A stretch of 64,000 nt of DNA from Owenia fusiformis (taxonomy: Eukaryota; Annelida; Polychaeta; Sabellida; Oweniidae): the NCBI GenBank assembly GCA_903813345.2, contig CAIIXF020000007.1, positions 17,280,714-17,344,713 on the forward strand, written 5' to 3'. Of the stretch, positions 38,801 to 46,571 are shown piece after piece (position 1 is the first letter of the stretch; each line of letters opens with the position of its first letter). The notes under the pieces were generated by a model that saw only the letters and a program-made list of their open reading frames with translations, was not told the origin of the DNA and searched no databases. Made by a program: the position numbers and the translations under genes.

Positions 38801-41800
38801 AGAAAATGTGCCATTCTTAAAGTATTCACATATCAAATATGAACAAAATCGCTCCACTACTTTTTGAGTTATAGTAAAATACGTTAAAATGGCAGCCATT
38901 TTTCAAAATGGCCACCTTCTACCAAAAGTGTCATTAGAAATAGACAGTGTGCCATGCTTATAGTATTCACACCAAATATGAACAAAATTGCTCCACTACT
39001 TTTCGATAATAATAGTAAAATACGTTAAAATGGCGGTCATTTTTCAAAATATTTTTCAAAATGGCCGCCTCCTACCAAAAGTGTCATAGGACAGTGTGCC
39101 ATGCTTATAGTATTCACATACCAAATATGAACAAAATCGCTCCACTACTTTTCGAGTTATAGTAAAACATGTTAAAATGGCGGCCATTTTTCAAAATGGA
39201 CGATTTCTACCAAAAGTGTCTTAAGACAGTGTACAATGCTTATAGTATTCACATACCAAATATGAACAAAATCGCTCCACTATTTTTTGAGTTATAGCAA
39301 AAATCGTAAAATGACGAGCAAAGGCCACCATTTTTCAAGATGGCTGCCATGTGCTTCTTTAATATCTACATTTGTAGCATTATTAATGTCCTTTATAATT
39401 TTTTTACATTTAAAACATATTGCTATTATCAGTTTTACATATTGCACCTAAATTACTGTAAAATCGGCACTAAAATGGCCGCCATTTTGAAATGAGCGGC
39501 CATTTTGAAAATCGGCTTTCGAGCAGAACTTCTACCCCCATAAGGTATATGTGTACTAAATATGAACAAAATCGGGCCAACGGTATTTGAGTTATTGCCC
39601 GGACGGACGGACAGACGACCGGAAACCCAAATCACAGATCCTAAAAATTAGGTTTCTATGTGGCATGGTTTAATTTTGCATTATTTCAAATTTCTAGAAA
39701 TTCTTCAAAATTATTCATCAGTGCATAATTTTTTCATAACACATGTATACACTTTAATCAAAGAATATCTTACTGTTTCACCGCTTCATCATCATTATAG
39801 GCAAATTAAGTTGCAAATGGAGCGGGTATTCTCTATCTTTGTCCATTGGGCTTTTCTGGTAATAATACGTTGCAAACTGCTCGATGAATCTATACAATGT
39901 ATAGTAGAACACTTAGAATATGTGTAAAATCTAGTATACATTCAGAACTATGGAAATAAACAAACGTCCTCCATTGTCCTCCATTTGCAACTTCCCTGTA
40001 GCCTGTACTTCTTTTAAAGGAATACAGGATACAGTATGGGGGTATAGTAGTGTGCATATGTACATTAGTTCCTGTACATGTGAACAACTCTATAGACATT
40101 AGACATATGTACATTAGTTCCTGTGCATGTGAACAACTCTATAGACATTAGACAAATGTACATCAGTTCCTGTGTATGTGAACAACTCTATAGACATTAG
40201 ACATATATACATTAGTTCCTGTGCATGTGAACAACTCTATAGACATTAGACATATGTACATTAGTTCTTGTGCATGTGAACAACTCTACAGACATTAGAC
40301 ATATGTACATTAGTTCCTGTGTATGTGAACAACTCTATAAACATTAGACATATGTACATCAGTTCCTGTGCATGTGAACAACTCTATAGACATTAGACAA
40401 TCATATGTATATTAGTTCCTGTGTATGTGAACAACTCTACAGACATTAGACATATATATATTAGTTCCTGTGCAAGTGAACAACTCTACAATCATGAAAC
40501 AAATCTACAGTAACACCTGTGTGTATGAATGCCTCACTCAGTAAACACCTCAAGAAACATTAATTGCAAATACTTCTCTCACTTAACACATCAAAATATG
40601 AAATTCTATCTGTAATAAATCTATGTAGAAAAACCTTTGTTGGATTTTTGAGCTTTTGAGTAAGATAAAAACTGCACAGAAAATAATTGAACAAAGTATG
40701 AAGGGACTTGAATACAAATATGAAGATCAATATGAACAATGTCAGTGTTTTGCACTCACTACTTGAAAGTAACCAGATTTTGAATAGCAATAAAATGGTT
40801 ACCACTACAATTCATTTTAAAAAAGTAAGTTTATTCCAGATTCCATTCATGATATAAGAACTACACTTACTATGATTGTTGTATCAAGGACATTTAATTT
40901 GCATCAAAGTCAATCAGCAGGATTTAAAGTCTCAATGTTCAAATAACTACCTGATCATGAGGATGAAACACTTAAGCTTAAATAAATAATTTATGTCCTT
41001 TTTGAGTTATAGTAAAATACGTTAAAATGGCAGCCATTTTTCAAAATGGCCACCTTCTACCAAAAGTGTCATTAGAAATAGACAGTGTGCCATGCTTATA
41101 GTATTCACACCAAATATGAACAAAATTGCTCCACTACTTTTCGATAATAATAGTAAAATACGTTACATGTTATAGCAAAAATCGTAAAATGACGAGCAAA
41201 GGCCACCATTTTTCAAGATGGCTGCCATGTGCTTCTTTAATATCTACATTTGTAGCATTATTAATGTCCTTTATAATTTTTTTACATTTAAAACATATTG
41301 CTATTATCAGTTTTACATATTGCACCTAAATTACTGTAAAATCGGCACTAAAATGGCCGCCATTTTGAAATGAGCGGCCATTTTGAAAATCGGCTTTCGA
41401 GCAGAACTTCTACCCCCATAAGGTATATGTGTACTAAACTAAATATGAACAAAATCGGGCCAACGGTATTTGAGTTATTGCCCGGACGGACGGACAGACG
41501 ACCGGAAACCCAAATCACAGATCCTAAAAATTAGGTTTCTATGTGGCATGGTTTAATTTTGCATTATTTAAAATTTCTAGAAATTCTTCAAAATTATTCA
41601 TCAGTGCATAATTTTTTCATAACACATGTATACACTTTAATCAAAGAATATCTTACTGTTTCACCGCTTCATCATCATTATAGGCAGAGGTGGCGTTAAC
41701 GCAATTTTTTACGTTTTTTACTCACATTTTTGCAACTCTGACGCAAATATTCATTGTCTACCGAGTCTTTCTGACGCACGTTTGTTTCACATGCAAAATC

Positions 41801-44027
41801 CCCGCTTGGTACTTGGTTAAATTGATCCCTATACGTGAAAATACGTGATTGATCAAATTTATAATTTTGCTAATTCCGGAAATCTAACATTTCGTTCAGC
41901 GCAATCGAGCCTCCTTCCTACCGATCATTTTCTTATTTCGGTATTTCATATAATTTTTAAAGCCCTGTGATTCAGATTCAATGATAAACTTGAAAACATT
42001 GATCGATCCCTCGATTTGTTTATCTCGTGTGCTAGGGGGCGTATCAAAAATGCAATAAAACGACATAACATTGAACAATAATTTATTAATTTCATACTCC
42101 CTTCTAAGGATTTTAGTGATCGTATATTAATCTAAATTACCGCATAAAATCTTTCCTTGAATGTTCACACGCTAGATTTACGAACCTTTAGTTTCCTTCG
42201 CAAGTTCGCAAAATTCCTTCGCTAAGTTAGCAAGTTTCCTTGAGCCGTCCCCTTCATCAGCATGCGCAGATGTAATGCGCAGTAGGTTTATCAATGGTGC
42301 TCACAGTGACCGATCTATCGTAAGTTTTCACCAAGTATTTTCAATTAACTCCCTCAAGTTAAGATCTTCGATTCACTAGATCTGAAGCTGATCCTATGAA
42401 GATAGATAATGGGCACATGAAAATCCAGTCGATCGCACATTAAGGGGGTAATGATGATAAATTAGGTATGAAAACAAATCTACTTTCGGTTTCATTTTAT
42501 AATTACAAGATTCTACCGTATTCAATTTAAATGATGCCCAGTATTGTGGTCGGACTTATATTGCCGTTTTAGACTTTGGAATGATTGCAAAAATGTTGAA
42601 TTTCAACATGAAACGCTTTGACCCCAATTTGTGTAACTCCACACAGGGAGAAACTCCTCTCCCACTCCATTCACACCCATGACTCGCTGGACCAGATAAT
42701 CAGATGATTAATAGTGACATTTTTCTTGCAATTGCCTAATTAATTAATTGTTAGTTGTTAATGTGCTATAAGAGTACAATAAAAGGTATGCACAAAATCA
42801 AAAAATAGATTTTGTATGTGGTTTCTACATTTTGTATGCATTTTTACTCAAGAAAAACACTTTTATAGCTTTGACTCAACTTTTTTTCTTGTGACTCACT
42901 TTTTTGAAACTACTTGAGTCATGATGACTCACAAAAATATATGCCTACCGCCACCGCTGATAGGTAAATAATTTCTAGTCAATGAACTGTTGCAATTGCC
43001 ATTTAGAGAAAATATTTGGGTGAACCAACTACCAAGTTAATGAGGCTGAAATAACATTGAAGGATGTAACATCCTAAAACTGTTGTTAATATGTCATGGT
43101 ATTTTCAACTTTTTTATTTGTATCCATCAAAGCACTACTAAGAATTTTTAAGCATAAAATAGCTAGTTGATGACGATGTACATATATACATACCCTGTTG
43201 CTATTATTGCTTGATTTATCGCTGTTGTTGCTGCAGCAGCCTTGTTGCGGGTTTCCAGAGGCCCCATTGTGGGAACATGTGCGCTGTTTGACACATGTCT
43301 TAGCCAGGCTCCTGTAGGTAGGAGACATAGGTAAAGATTCAGCTTGCTTCAATGGTGTCTCCTCATAGGGTGTCTCCTTATGTGGTGCCTCCTTATATGG
43401 TACTTCCTTATATGGTAATTCTTTATATGATGATTCCTTACATGGCACCTCATTAAGTGGTGTCTCCTTTATACAGGTTGCCTCTTTATTGGGTGTCTCT
43501 TTAACAGGCACCTCCTTAATTGGTGCATTTTTACATGTTGCCTCCTCACATGTCGCTTCAGAACTTCTGTCTATATGAATCTGATCACATTGGATATTGA
43601 GTGTGTGGTATTTTGCACTGTTTGTCATTCTATGCATATTTACACATTTCAAATAATTATACAGTTGTCCAAACAACGAAAACATTACTTGTTGCGACTT
43701 TCCATCAAGTTTCTGGAATAATTTTTGCATCTGCATTTTGGAATTGTTAAAATCTGTAAACATTTCAGACCCAAGCTCCTTTTTTAATTGACACTCTTCA
43801 TTTTCTGAGGTTACAATAAGGTTTTCAAGTCCATATTCAGGAGGACTCGAAGTGAGAAGTTCTGATTTTATATAAGCTTTTACATCTTGCGAGGCCATGT
43901 AACAAAGAATATGCCGATCTTTGATCGTCTCTTCACCTGATATTATATTTCCTCCTTCAGAGCGATAGTTCATGTCAAACAACTCAAGTTGTTTGTTCAT
44001 TAATTTAGTAATTTGTATGTCATCCAT
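11649..44027 (-). CDS. MAP3K14: MAP3K14/NIK-like kinase with TAZ-type zinc finger, 14 exons, about 1,845 aa
   Basis: Exons on the minus strand, in transcript order: 44027-43194, 32704-32594, 27559-27425, 25801-24332, 24041-23907, 23663-23522, 22032-21895, 21697-21420, 20820-20676, 20139-18691, 16864-16758, 13556-13466, about 12626-12334, 11858-11649. All introns are GT-AG and phases match throughout. Order of parts: novel N-terminus with a Lys-Glu-Pro repeat (1-278), charged linker (279-360), TAZ-like finger (about 376-441), acidic/Ser-rich linker, kinase (about 868-1129), Ser/Pro-rich tail (1130-1678), and a C-terminal beta-rich domain. Kinase landmarks match NIK: the VKKV double lysine, FLEG.SL, GTQTHWSPE (NIK GTETHMAPE), and KIA.E.P after the donor of exon 8. 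NIK acts in the cytosol and phosphorylates IKK-alpha in the non-canonical NF-kB pathway. This protein is about twice the length of human NIK. The splice start of exon 13 is the least certain junction. Confidence 0.85.
12334..12626 (-). CDS. MAP3K14: NIK-like gene exon 13: start of C-terminal domain
   Basis: The donor TGT|GTAAGT at 12333 is clear. The 5' end is uncertain: an AG before 12626 gives 97 codons beginning GSYSMYSLYVNSFSVAD, and an AG before 12563 gives a shorter exon in the same frame. I prefer the longer one because LYVNSFSVADNTMKEHLKYF parallels NIK VKVQIQSLNGEHLHIREF, the start of the NIK C-terminal region. The rest (PLGKVLIPLEDSNLFLFAGFE) is beta-strand-like. Confidence 0.65.
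12671..13299. mobile_element. 629-bp Tc1/mariner-like element in NIK-like intron 12
   Basis: Ends CAGGGTGTCAAAAAACAACG and its reverse complement are perfect inverted repeats, flanked by TA on both sides. Longer imperfect inverted repeats lie inside ('tgttacatggcgtgtcatat' against 'atatgacacactatgtaaca'). A short remnant on the plus strand near 12905 (PDLIYPEYICSIVKDRVGEL) looks like the end of a DDE transposase. Not autonomous. Confidence 0.75.
13466..13556 (-). CDS. MAP3K14: NIK-like gene exon 12, linker, 30 aa
   Basis: Acceptor TTGCAG and donor CTAG|GTATGG. Encodes AKIDEDFAKESDLDTQPPPG through NRQL in phase 0 to phase 1. It is preceded and followed by intron sequence carrying mobile elements, and it fits between exons 11 and 13 by phase. 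Confidence 0.65.
13635..14698. mobile_element. 1.06-kb repeat element with 9-bp target-site duplication
   Basis: It is flanked by AGTTAATAA at 13626-13634 and 14699-14707. It starts CCAGAACAACGGCAACGCC and ends with a GGAC microsatellite and 'ttcgatgggataataactaga'. About 135-147-bp subrepeats (starting near 13729, 13862, 14009, 14152) each contain 'aaaatggcggccattttt'. Truncated or rearranged relatives lie at 38521-39620 and 40998-41510. No ORF. The class is not recognised. Confidence 0.65.
15455..15596. repeat. Long hairpin
   Basis: 'gacctctccagaggtttact' and 'gtcaaaattatatcccgag' on the left are inverted on the right ('ctcgagggatataattttgac' is nearly complementary). The stem is over 45 bp. 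It borders a possible Crypton-like fragment. Confidence 0.6.
15640..15884 (-). pseudogene. Possible Crypton/KCTD1-like recombinase N-terminal fragment
   Basis: The minus-strand reading frame begins MTSLSNDKMVAASTSRFKNV, then EDEDIISLLESKDSQNTKKN and LKLCTKLLVDFAQESN. This arrangement (short Ser-rich leader, RFK, Glu/Asp-rich helix, 'SKNTKK') is what I associate with the N-terminus of Crypton tyrosine-recombinase elements and the related DUF3504/ZMYM group. No catalytic domain is present, and it lies in a NIK-like intron next to a hairpin. Family assignment is tentative. Confidence 0.35.
16195..16660. repeat. Dispersed intronic repeat 'gaccttgagaaggtcattgaagg', copy A
   Basis: Made of imperfect roughly 110-bp subrepeats ('cagatttgaacttctgagaa', 'gattttgaaaaa.ggtcaa', 'gaaggtcattgaagg') and ending 'gtggtgacataata'. 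Relatives lie at 17470-18035, 22195-22740 and 27055-27400, all in introns of the NIK-like gene. Confidence 0.65.
16758..16864 (-). CDS. MAP3K14: NIK-like gene exon 11, acidic linker, 35 aa
   Basis: Acceptor TTTTAG and donor TTTT|GTAAGT. The split codon with exon 10 gives Glu. It encodes ENIIRDLSNKDPSEEGFEERL and on to NASSRSDF, an acidic helical linker ending in phase 0. Confidence 0.7.
17470..18035. repeat. Dispersed intronic repeat, copy B
   Basis: Same family as 16195-16660, with about four subrepeats and the same 'gtcaccactttttggtggtgac' palindromic end near 18007. Confidence 0.65.
18691..20139 (-). CDS. MAP3K14: NIK-like gene exon 10: Ser/Pro-rich tail with IIAQ motif
   Basis: A 1,449-bp exon (about residues 1130-1613), low in complexity and rich in Ser, Pro, Thr and Asp/Glu, with many SP/TP sites (SPVTPK, LTPKTP, FTPQTP). 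A local repeat of the type FSSPEQ.IAKPP.TT lies near its start. SLIIAQET at 1506-1513 (nt about 18992-19012) resembles ISIIAQA, the TRAF3-binding site of human NIK, which is N-terminal in that protein. A cysteine cluster CHEEECAAGCEC (about 1440-1455) could bind metal; I do not recognise it. The reverse strand shows only shadow ORFs. The exon would carry regulatory docking and phosphorylation sites, by inference. Confidence 0.8.
20330..20635. repeat. About 50-bp minisatellite beside the exon 9 donor
   Basis: Six or so imperfect units of 'ggtgaaaacagcattggcaa' plus 'atgagaacaattttccaact', ending about 40 bp from exon 9 of the NIK-like gene. Confidence 0.7.
20676..20820 (-). CDS. MAP3K14: NIK-like gene exon 9: end of kinase C-lobe
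   Basis: Encodes IATESPYADIPSSLPSA through FKLL, matching the NIK segment KIASEPPPVREIPPSCAP in position and pattern. It includes the conserved Arg of the C-lobe (DPDVRPDA). Exon 145 bp; ends in phase 1. A roughly 50-bp minisatellite lies just downstream in the intron. Confidence 0.85.
21004..21415. repeat. 140-bp tandem repeat, three copies, abutting the exon 8 donor
   Basis: Units start at 21004, 21144 and 21284 ('atggccattccacattgtac') and are nearly identical. The last unit ends at the donor of exon 8. The unit's 5' part also occurs singly near 61675-61740 (inverted) and, more diverged, near 60750-60890. Confidence 0.85.
21420..21697 (-). CDS. MAP3K14: NIK-like gene exon 8: DFG motif, activation segment, C-lobe
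   Basis: Encodes AANLMVLPGEQNK through AAFLHYK. Landmarks are VIDFGLAK (Asp1009), GTQTHWSPE (the Ala of APE is Ser1036), KVDVWAATCVLLHMLTGDHPW (NIK [21 protein letters not shown] is the closest family match I recall). The donor is AAA|GTGAGTTG, and a 140-bp tandem repeat begins a few bases into the intron. Confidence 0.9.
21895..22032 (-). CDS. MAP3K14: NIK-like gene exon 7: kinase alpha-D to catalytic loop
   Basis: Encodes GMSLAQYIQQKPTGS through VIHNDFK. The catalytic loop is H984-N-D986-F-K988-A-A-N991 once joined to exon 8. The usual HRD is HND, but the catalytic Asp, Lys and Asn are present, so the kinase should be active. Confidence 0.85.
22195..22740. repeat. Dispersed intronic repeat, copy C
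   Basis: Same family as 16195-16660. It begins with 'catgacaaaatgtcaccacg' and has four or five subrepeats. Confidence 0.65.
23522..23663 (-). CDS. MAP3K14: NIK-like gene exon 6: kinase alpha-C to hinge
   Basis: Encodes VHLLNFDPMEIQAW through LLQEFLEG. It aligns by eye with the NIK segment from the catalytic lysine to the hinge: NIK FRAEELMACAGL versus FDPMEIQAWLRL, LYGAVREGPW versus LYGALRKGEY, and FMELLEGGSL versus LQEFLEGMSL across the next junction. Exon 142 bp; ends in phase 1. Confidence 0.85.
23907..24041 (-). CDS. MAP3K14: NIK-like gene exon 5: kinase N-lobe (glycine loop and catalytic lysine)
   Basis: This exon encodes 45 residues (851-895) in phase 0. It contains an atypical glycine loop LGNGVEGKCSLA (872-883) and the beta-3 lysines FCVKK (Lys894-Lys895). 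NIK has the same paired lysines followed by Val, and here too the next exon begins with Val. Confidence 0.8.
24332..25801 (-). CDS. MAP3K14: NIK-like gene exon 4: TAZ-type zinc finger and acidic linker, 490 aa
   Basis: A single 1,470-bp exon, phase 0 at both ends. Residues 376-441 have the spacing of a TAZ finger as in CBP/p300: Cys376, Cys381, Cys394 and Cys397; then His406-x3-Cys410-x2-Cys413-x2-Cys416; then His426-x3-Cys430-x5-Cys436-x4-Cys441. The stretch CNLCHELVAIFKHFPEC parallels the CBP TAZ2 segment C-x2-C-x9-H-x3-C, and CENKIC parallels CQENKC. TAZ modules bind transactivation peptides, so a protein-docking role is inferred here. A basic stretch (RLKTLEGIWLRKKLKRFLG) follows, then about 350 residues of Ser/Glu-rich linker with acidic patches such as DLENEDLDDQLSSLNLS. 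The end (RLRNDVLAKRTLLDYIHEEG) leads into the kinase. Confidence 0.8.
25808..27054. other. NIK-like intron 3, no other gene seen
   Basis: AT-rich intron between exons 3 and 4. Only short ORFs without domains, and no clear repeat until the dispersed repeat at 27055. Confidence 0.5.
27055..27400. repeat. Dispersed intronic repeat, copy D
   Basis: Same family as 16195-16660, beginning 'catgacaaaatgtcaccacc'. It ends about 25 bp from exon 3. Confidence 0.65.
27425..27559 (-). CDS. MAP3K14: NIK-like gene exon 3, 45 aa
   Basis: The 135-bp exon is in phase 0 at both ends, with acceptor ATTCTAG and donor AAG|GTAGGT. It encodes GPVTDSNADIAQLGNMLGG and then a basic helical stretch (DFKGYRKKHGRLKSFAEALEK). 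It leads directly into the TAZ-like finger of exon 4. Confidence 0.65.
28345..31845. repeat. 3.5-kb foldback structure with a minisatellite core
   Basis: The left arm, about 28345-29175, is inverted at about 31125-31845. Paired landmarks: 'atcaaaaatctagaaaaatc' against 'gatttttctagatttttgat'; 'gtaccccctggtcttatttt' against 'cccctcataaaattatccca'; 'ttggttaccatggcaacata' against 'tgttgctatggtaaccaatt'; 'gggcgtggcactttt' against 'aaaagtgccacgcc'. The core is the minisatellite at 29290-31080. It lies in NIK-like intron 2. Confidence 0.75.
29290..31080. repeat. Degenerate minisatellite, motif 'ggaggctgtaccatcttaga'
   Basis: About 1.8 kb of units of roughly 20-40 bp built from 'gactctggaggctgtaccat', with many substitutions and length changes. 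Short ORFs across it are repeat translations. Confidence 0.8.
32594..32704 (-). CDS. MAP3K14: NIK-like gene exon 2: charged linker, 37 aa
   Basis: This 111-bp exon is in phase 0 at both ends (acceptor TTCTAG, donor GAG|GTACTG). It encodes a very charged peptide beginning RSRDEDNDRKEEQDESNRH and ending MHPINLE. Support comes only from the splice sites, the open frame and fitting phase between exons 1 and 3. Low complexity makes it the weakest internal exon. Confidence 0.5.
32744..34950. repeat. 49-bp minisatellite array, split by an insertion
   Basis: Over 30 units of about 49 bp ('gtacattagttcctgtgcat', 'gtgaacaactctatagacat', 'tagacatat'). A 559-bp hAT-like element interrupts it at 33631-34189. 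A second block of the same repeat lies at 40050-40500. It starts about 40 bp upstream of NIK-like exon 2, within intron 1. Confidence 0.9.
33631..34189. mobile_element. 559-bp non-autonomous hAT-like element, 8-bp TSD
   Basis: Perfect 13-bp ends TAGAGCTGGCATC and GATGCCAGCTCTA. It is flanked by TGTGTATG at 33623-33630 and 34190-34197. The 8-bp duplication and the TAGAG ends fit the hAT superfamily. Removing it restores an intact 49-bp minisatellite unit. No transposase. Confidence 0.85.
35042..35750. mobile_element. 709-bp insertion, absent from the local duplicate
   Basis: The local duplicate at 40588-40592 reads straight across ('cttaacacatcaaaatatg'), so this block is an insertion in one copy or a deletion in the other. 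It contains a long hairpin at 35046-35215 ('atagtgactgcc' inverted as 'ggcagtcactat') and the palindromic 'gctgacgtcaca' near 35635. Superfamily not recognised. Confidence 0.6.
35980..37460. mobile_element. 1.48-kb foldback transposable element, 5-bp TSD TACAA
   Basis: Ends CACGCCTTACCATCGCG and reverse complement CACGCCTAACCATCGCG, with inverted repeats running through CACCGTACAG motifs. The full arms are about 450 bp (35980-36435 and 37005-37460) around a loop of about 570 bp. TACAA flanks both sides (35975-35979, 37461-37465), and the empty site with one TACAA is at 40805-40809. No transposase ORF. Confidence 0.85.
38521..39620. repeat. Rearranged copy of the 13635-14698 element
   Basis: Starts 'ccagaacaacggcaacgcc' and holds the same 'aaaatggcggccatttt' subrepeats and GGAC tract. 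Its tail differs after 'ggacagacga'. Confidence 0.75.
40040..41684. repeat. Mosaic local duplicate of the 34.9-39.8 kb region
   Basis: In order: 40050-40590 matches the minisatellite and its flank to 35041; 40591-40809 matches 35751-35979; 40810-40997 matches 37466-37653; 40998-41165 matches about 38860-39024; 41166-41684 matches about 39285-39800. The first two gaps coincide with insertions in the long copy; the others are deletions. Confidence 0.85.
41685..42959. mobile_element. 1.27-kb element with CAGMGGTGGCG ends, TSD ATAGG
   Basis: Left end CAGAGGTGGCG and right end reverse complement CAGCGGTGGCG, flanked by ATAGG at 41680-41684 and 42960-42964. The interior has no recognisable transposase. 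It sits exactly at the edge of the local duplicate. Confidence 0.65.
43194..44027 (-). CDS. MAP3K14: NIK-like gene exon 1: unknown N-terminal region with Lys-Glu-Pro repeat
   Basis: The exon starts at ATG (MDDIQITKLM), encodes 278 residues and ends in phase 0 at the donor AACAGG|GTATGT. Residues 1-150 are mixed-charge and predicted mostly helical by eye; I recognise no domain. Residues about 165-228 are an imperfect short repeat of the type K-E-x-P-x (KEVPVKETP, YKELPYKEVPYKEAP) with interspersed cysteines. The end is rich in Cys, Asn and Ser (GCCSNNSDKSSNNSN). Human NIK has a different N-terminus, so homology of this part is not established. An in-frame TTG lies three codons upstream of the ATG; I prefer the ATG. 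Confidence 0.7.
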
Positions 44028-44104
44028 TGTTGTCAATTTAAGTTTGAACTGTTTCTATGGTTACCGGCAACTAATCAGCAACTTCCTTCTAACTTAAGTC
44101 AGTA

Positions 44105-44113
44105 CTTTATATA
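44105..44113 (-). promoter_or_regulatory. TATA box, probable promoter of the NIK-like gene
   Basis: TATATAAAG lies on the minus strand 78 bp upstream of the start codon at 44027. That spacing would put transcription start near 44080 and give a short 5' UTR. It supports treating 44027-43194 as the first exon. Confidence 0.45.
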
Positions 44114-45007
44114 CTTCATGATCCAAAGAGAAATCTGAAAATAAAATTTGGTTTTCAATTTATATGCATATATTCAGCCTTGATTGATATTACATCCTCT
44201 GGACCTGATCGAACTTAATTTAAGTGTAAATCAAAAAATTAAGTGTGAATGGTTAGTTTACCAGTACAAAACTGTAGCAAGTACCCAAAAGGCAGCATGA
44301 TAGTGCAAAAAATCACACACAGACTGATTTAAATGAAAAAGAAGAATGTTACTTATTATCCTACATGGACTGGGGTAGCATCATGTACGCATAAAATGCC
44401 ATTGCGTTCTCTCAAAATGTAGAGAAAAGTTGATTATTTATTATAATGGGTTCATGTAATTAAATATTAGATAAAAGTGGCCAATAATTTACATTTTATT
44501 AGTCAATATAAGTTGGAATTTCGTGTTTCAAAATGCCCCAGAATGCTTCAAATGCAATCTCATTTTCAAATTTTCTTGGGGGGCTCTCCCCCGTCAAAGC
44601 TTGTTTGCTTCACTCACTCATGGCGTACATTCACAAAATGCCCATGTTACGCCACTGCTTCATGTTAGTCTTTTAGAAATTAAAACATTTAAAAACATCA
44701 TTTATTTTGATAAACATTTTGGTCTTGACAGGCTGCGTATTCTGCGTAGCTACACCTATTTTGTAGTTCGATCTATTTTGGGCCCAAAAAAATAATAGCT
44801 GAGGGATGTAGCCAGGATTATCTACTATGCGAGGCCGTAGGGCGAGCAAAACTACGGATTCGGCTGATTTAGCGCATTCTTAGCGATTTTAGGATCAAAA
44901 TAGAAATAGTTGATTTATTTTTAAAAGTTTGAATCTTTGGGCTTATCTTGCACTTTCTTAATTATTCAAGAATCGAAATATATGAACATTTAAGAAATAT
45001 AGACTGA

Positions 45008-45147
45008 AGAGCATGGCTACTATTTTCGAACATACCCCGCAGGGGTTGGCACAAACGTTTTCTGTACCCGAACGACTGAATGGAGGGGTTCGAAAGTTTT
45101 TATGCCTAGCCCTAAGGGGTGTATTCGAAAATAGTAGCCCTGCTCTG
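45008..45147. repeat. Imperfect hairpin
   Basis: 'agagcatggctactattttc' is inverted as 'gaaaatagtagccctgctct'. About 140 bp in total, between the NIK-like and WDR12 genes. Confidence 0.55.
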
Positions 45148-45551
45148 TAATACGATTCGAACATGAAAACTCACCAGAATATTGCAAAATCGTCAATTAT
45201 GATGTTCATCTCCACTTTTTTCATTTCTATTTCCGGTTGAGTTTTTGCACTGAACGACACTTAGTACAGAGCCAGGGCATTGATCTCGAATATGCCCCGG
45301 GTGAAACATTGACTTTGTTCACAGTTTAAGGCGTGAATACAGTCATTGCTACAGAAGCAAAAAACGATCGTTAAGGGGGGGGGCTGGGGGTTCTCCCCCA
45401 GGAAAATTTTGAAATTTTCAATGCCTTTGCGTGCGCGTACCAGGTGCTACGCCTATAACTATGGTTATTTTGTAGTTAGACCTGTATTTGGGCCTGAATT
45501 TTTTGGGGCCCAAAAAGTAGGACTTCTTGTTACCACGCATCATGAAAAGGG

Positions 45552-46107
45552 TTATCCCGTACAGGACTATAGTCCTGCGAACGTCTTATTCTTTTCCTGT
45601 ACGATTACAACATGGGAGAATTTTCTACGCTTCTTACACTTAAGATACCTATTTCATTAGATTTCTTGGAATTTTAGCATTCTTTTCGTGTAGTTGAATC
45701 CACAATTGTCTGGGTTTATCGGCAGAACAAAGAAATTTTCGTTTTTGATCGCAATATTTGCGTGTAATATTTAACTTATTTGAACCGTCAAATTCTTTCA
45801 TTTAATTATTGGAACATCCGGGCCACTTCCGGGTCAGTCAAACGGGGAATCCCCTTTTAAATCCAACCGCCATCTTGGAAAGTGATGGAATATCTCTCGA
45901 TGAAAAAGAAAAATGTTCCCATTCTGCCGATATACATGTACCCAAACAATTGTGGATTCAACTACACGAAAAGATTGCTAAAATACCCAGGAATCTATTG
46001 AAGTAGGTATCTTAAGTGTAAGGGACGTACATAATTCTCCCAAGTTGTAATCGTACAAGCAAAAGAATGCGCTCGTTACAGGACCATAGTCCTGGTACGG
46101 GATAAGA
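45552..46107. repeat. Foldback element between the NIK-like and WDR12 genes
   Basis: 'cccgtacaggactatagtcc' and 'gtgtagttgaatccacaatt' on the left are inverted on the right ('aattgtggattcaactacac', 'ggaccatagtcctggtacgg'). Arms are about 150 bp or more. Short related palindromes occur near 6505-6535 and 47275-47305. Confidence 0.65.
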
Positions 46108-46257
46108 AAAGGGCATGTTCCCTCAGCTGGCTTTTGAGCCAGCTGTGTTCAGTAGAGCCCATGGTAAGCTGATACACAACCCCGGGTACACTTACCTTCT
46201 TCTAAGGCCACTGTATCGTGGCCTTCCAGTACAGATATATTCCTGCATGAACAACTG

Positions 46258-46535
46258 CAGGCCTGTCAACTGTCCCGCAATTTGCGTATTTGTCACGCAT
46301 TTGCTGAAGAATTTGAAGTCACGCCAGTTTTTTTTGCGTGACAGAAAATGTCACGCAAAATACGCATTTTACCTGGTAATTGTCAAGCCAAAATATTTCT
46401 GTAGAAATTTTTTCGAAATATGTTTACGATACGGTAAAAATACGAACGCGGGAAAAAAAACGAACGCAATTTGTTCGGATTTGTCACGCGAATCCCGTAT
46501 GTGTCACGCATGTACATTGGAAATTTTTCGTACCT

Positions 46536-46571
<36 letters not shown>

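Noticed and set aside
44477-45660. ORFs ending in similar 'YFVVR..FGP' peptides
   Set aside because: Translation of a short dispersed repeat between genes, with no start context or domain.
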